Source of the DNA: Dirofilaria immitis
Lineage: Eukaryota > Nematoda > Chromadorea > Rhabditida > Onchocercidae
Direction of reading: 5' to 3'
Length of the DNA stretch: 64,000 nt
Assembly: GCA_024305405.1 (NCBI GenBank)
Contig: JAKNDB010000098.1
Location: 2,622,501 to 2,686,500, forward strand
Shown one piece after another: positions 62,035-64,000 of the stretch; the stretch's first letter is position 1, and every line of letters starts with the position of its first letter. The notes under the pieces are model-generated. The model made no database searches, was not told the DNA's origin, and saw nothing but the letters and a program-made list of their open reading frames with translations. The translations under genes and the position numbers were made by a program.

Positions 62035-62705
62035 ACTGAAGTTTATCGATCACCTTATTGAAAAACGTAAAAACTTCACGTCAATTATTATCCGCTTACT
62101 GAAGCGTACGTCAATTATCATTCATTCGTTGAAGCATACATTGATTGTTATCCGCTCGTTTGAAGCATAAAAATTATTTACGTTGATTTTTGAAAAGGAA
62201 AATTACGAAATCAAAGAATGCAATATAAGAATAAACGAATGAAACTTTTTAATCGCTTGTTGAAACGTAAAAACTTCACGTCAATTATTATCCGCTTGCT
62301 GAAGCGTACGTCTATTATTCTTCATTCGTTGAAGCATACGTCAATTGTCATTCACTCGTTAAAGCATACGCCGATTATCCTTCATTCATTAAAGCATCCG
62401 CCGATTATCATTCACTCATTGAAGAATACGCTGATTATCATTCATTCGTTGAAGCATACGCCGATTATCATTCATTCGTTGAAGCATACGCCGATTATCA
62501 TTCATTCATTGAAGGATAAAAATTATTCACGTTGAGTTTTAAATGAAAAATTACGAAATCAAAGAAGATACTATAGGAATAAACGAATGAAATTTATCAT
62601 ATTGTTTGTTGCGACGTAAAAACGTCTTGTTAAAACGTAATAACTTCTTCACGTCGATTATTATTATTCGCTCGTTGAAGCATAAGAATTGTTTACGTTA
62701 ATCCA
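62035..62705. repeat. 30-bp minisatellite nested in a larger duplication between the two SXP/RAL-2 genes
   Basis: The unit is GAAGCATACGCCGATTATCA then TTCATTCGTT, about 12 copies, best ordered at 62325-62510. Flanks with CGTAAAAACTTCACGTCAAT and TTATTATCCGCTTGCTGAAG occur at 62066 and 62267, and a partial copy at 62630. A plus-strand frame (62218-62535) reads a 10-residue HSLKHTPIII repeat; the period is a multiple of three, so openness is expected. Confidence 0.93.
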
Positions 62706-62893
62706 ATTAAACTTCTATCTTTATTTGTTTAACAAAACATTTAATCATTGATTATCAAATCATTTATTCAATATTAACAATTAAACTTTCTTCTTACATA
62801 TTTTAATCAAAAAAAAAAATGATTTATCAAATTACTACTTCAAACATTTTGCTATTTGTATATATTATCAATAACAGATAGATGAACAACATT

Positions 62894-62899
62894 TTTATT
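62894..62899 (-). terminator. Putative polyadenylation signal of the second SXP/RAL-2 gene
   Basis: AATAAA on the minus strand begins only a few bases after the stop codon. This would give a very short 3' UTR, as nematodes allow. Chance occurrence is possible in this AT-rich DNA. Confidence 0.3.
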
Positions 62900-62905
62900 T
62901 ACTTC

Positions 62906-64000
62906 TTAACCTTGAAATGCTATCTGTAATTCGTTTTTGACCTTCTCTGGCAAATCTGAAAAAAAAATGACAAAAAAATGAAAAGTTATCAAGGACATTT
63001 GTTCTATCAAAAAAATATCAGCCAATATCTATCATATCAAAATTAAAATAAAAGATTTCATATGCATTGCTTATCAATAGTAGGATTTGATGACGAAATA
63101 AATTTCTATAATTTGAGATTTCAAAATAATGAATGGTATTCCTGAAATTTTAGCGAACAATTAATCAAATGAAAGAAGATATCATTTTACTTACCATCGA
63201 TGATCTGTTGAATCTTTACTTGCTTCTGCATTCCTGTCAATGTTGAATTTTTAGCAACAGAAACCAATTTTGCATCTGCTTCTTTTGTTTCACGTGAAAG
63301 ATTTGCTATTATTTGTTTATGTTGTACTTCAGCTTGTTCCAGAGCAGCTAATGCTTTCTTTTTAAAATCCTCGTATCCTTTCTGGAAAAATTAAAATTTT
63401 TATCATTGTTATCATAGATATTGTCAATATTACCTAGATATTGTTAATGTTATCTCAAGTATTATCAATATTACTTACACATGCTACCAGCGTTATCTCA
63501 GATAAGTATTGCTAACGTATCTCAGATATAGTCATGATAATATTACCTACAGATACTGCCAGCGTTATTGCAAATAAATATTGCTAATCCCAGTTATCCC
63601 AGTTATTGTCATTGTTTCCCGGATATTGTCAATGTTATCACAGACATTATTATCATTGTTATTCTAAATATTATCAGTGTTATCTCGGATATTGTCAATA
63701 TTCGCTAGATATTGTTAATGTTATCCCAGATACATGTTATTGTCGTCCTAAATATTATCAGTGTTATCTCGGATATTGTCAGTATTCGCTAGATAATGTT
63801 AATGATATCTTAGATGCTCTTAGATATTGTCAGTGTTATCCCAGTTATTATTATCAATGTTATCACAAATATTGTTAATGTTTATTCTAAATTATCTTTA
63901 CATATCAATCACTATATATATAATGTTAATTTGGAGTATATATTTGCTAACTTTAATTTTAGCATTTTGTCGACCAATCCATGTTTCAATTTCTTTCTCC
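62906..64000 (-). CDS. SXP/RAL-2 family (DUF148) protein, 5' end beyond the window
   Basis: Visible minus-strand exons are 63952-64000 (partial), 63195-63381 (187 nt) and 62906-62955. The first ends EKEIETWIGRQNAKIK. The middle reads GYEDFKKKALAALEQAEVQH, then SRETKEADAKLVSVAKN and GMQKQVKIQQIID. The last reads LPEKVKNELQIAFQG and stop. This is the SXP/RAL-2 domain order: a Trp-containing helix, a Lys/Glu-rich helix, the EADAKL motif and the QIID-LPE-V-EL tail. Splice sites are GTTAGC...TTTCCAG (phase 0) and GTAAGT...TTTTTCAG (phase 1). The frame is intact throughout the visible part. The signal peptide and N-terminal third lie past 64000. It has the same strand and intron phases as the gene at 50-53 kb, so the two are paralogues in a head-to-tail cluster. 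A likely secreted product is inferred from the family. Confidence 0.9.
63382..63951 (-). other. Intron of the second SXP/RAL-2 gene with a degenerate tandem array
   Basis: This phase-0 intron of 570 nt holds a loose array at about 63395-63890 on the plus strand. Its units of about 18-40 bp vary around TATTGTCAATGTTATC and TTATCTCAGATA. Its open plus-strand frame is a repeat artefact. Confidence 0.8.

Noticed and set aside
63606..63878. A Cys/Tyr-rich plus-strand frame
   Set aside because: It lies in the intron of the SXP/RAL-2 gene and is made of the intronic tandem repeat.
1..64000. tRNA, 5S rRNA, spliced-leader RNA and let-7-type miRNA genes
   Set aside because: I looked for the T-arm box GGTTCGAATCC, the leader word GGTTTAATTACCC and similar anchors and saw none. 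A covariance-model search would be decisive.

Overview
The window is nuclear DNA from a nematode. The two surest protein families are the nematode-specific SXP/RAL-2 (DUF148) family and an achaete-scute bHLH factor of nematode type. Introns end in the nematode-like TTTTAG/TTTCAG, and a likely trans-splice acceptor lies just before one start codon. The sequence is roughly four-fifths A+T by eye and very gene-poor, with three supported genes and one or two candidates in 64 kb. A larger, AT-rich genome such as that of a spirurid parasite would fit, but the sequence alone does not fix the species.

Layout. 1-13.6 kb is gene-free and carries diverged tandem repeats, purine/pyrimidine tracts and a few islands of more complex sequence that could be regulatory. 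A two-exon achaete-scute bHLH gene lies at 13689-14674 (+). From 14.7 to 40 kb there is a long desert built largely from minisatellites and short tandem duplications. A small candidate gene for an acidic, possibly secreted protein lies near 40.3-40.6 kb (-). Another repeat-rich stretch follows to 50 kb, with one weak small ORF near 44.3 kb. A three-exon SXP/RAL-2 gene occupies 50151-52795 (-). A second SXP/RAL-2 gene runs off the right edge (62906 to beyond 64000, -). The 10 kb between them holds some of the cleanest repeat arrays in the window.

The two SXP/RAL-2 genes lie head to tail on the same strand with identical intron positions and phases, so they are a duplicated pair. The copy at 50-53 kb lacks one base in its middle exon (186 nt against 187 nt in its neighbour), which breaks the frame before the conserved C-terminus. 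That is either an assembly error in an A homopolymer or a real lesion. No tRNA, rRNA, spliced-leader gene, transposon ORF or CRISPR array was recognised. Repeat boundaries and copy numbers were read by eye and are approximate.
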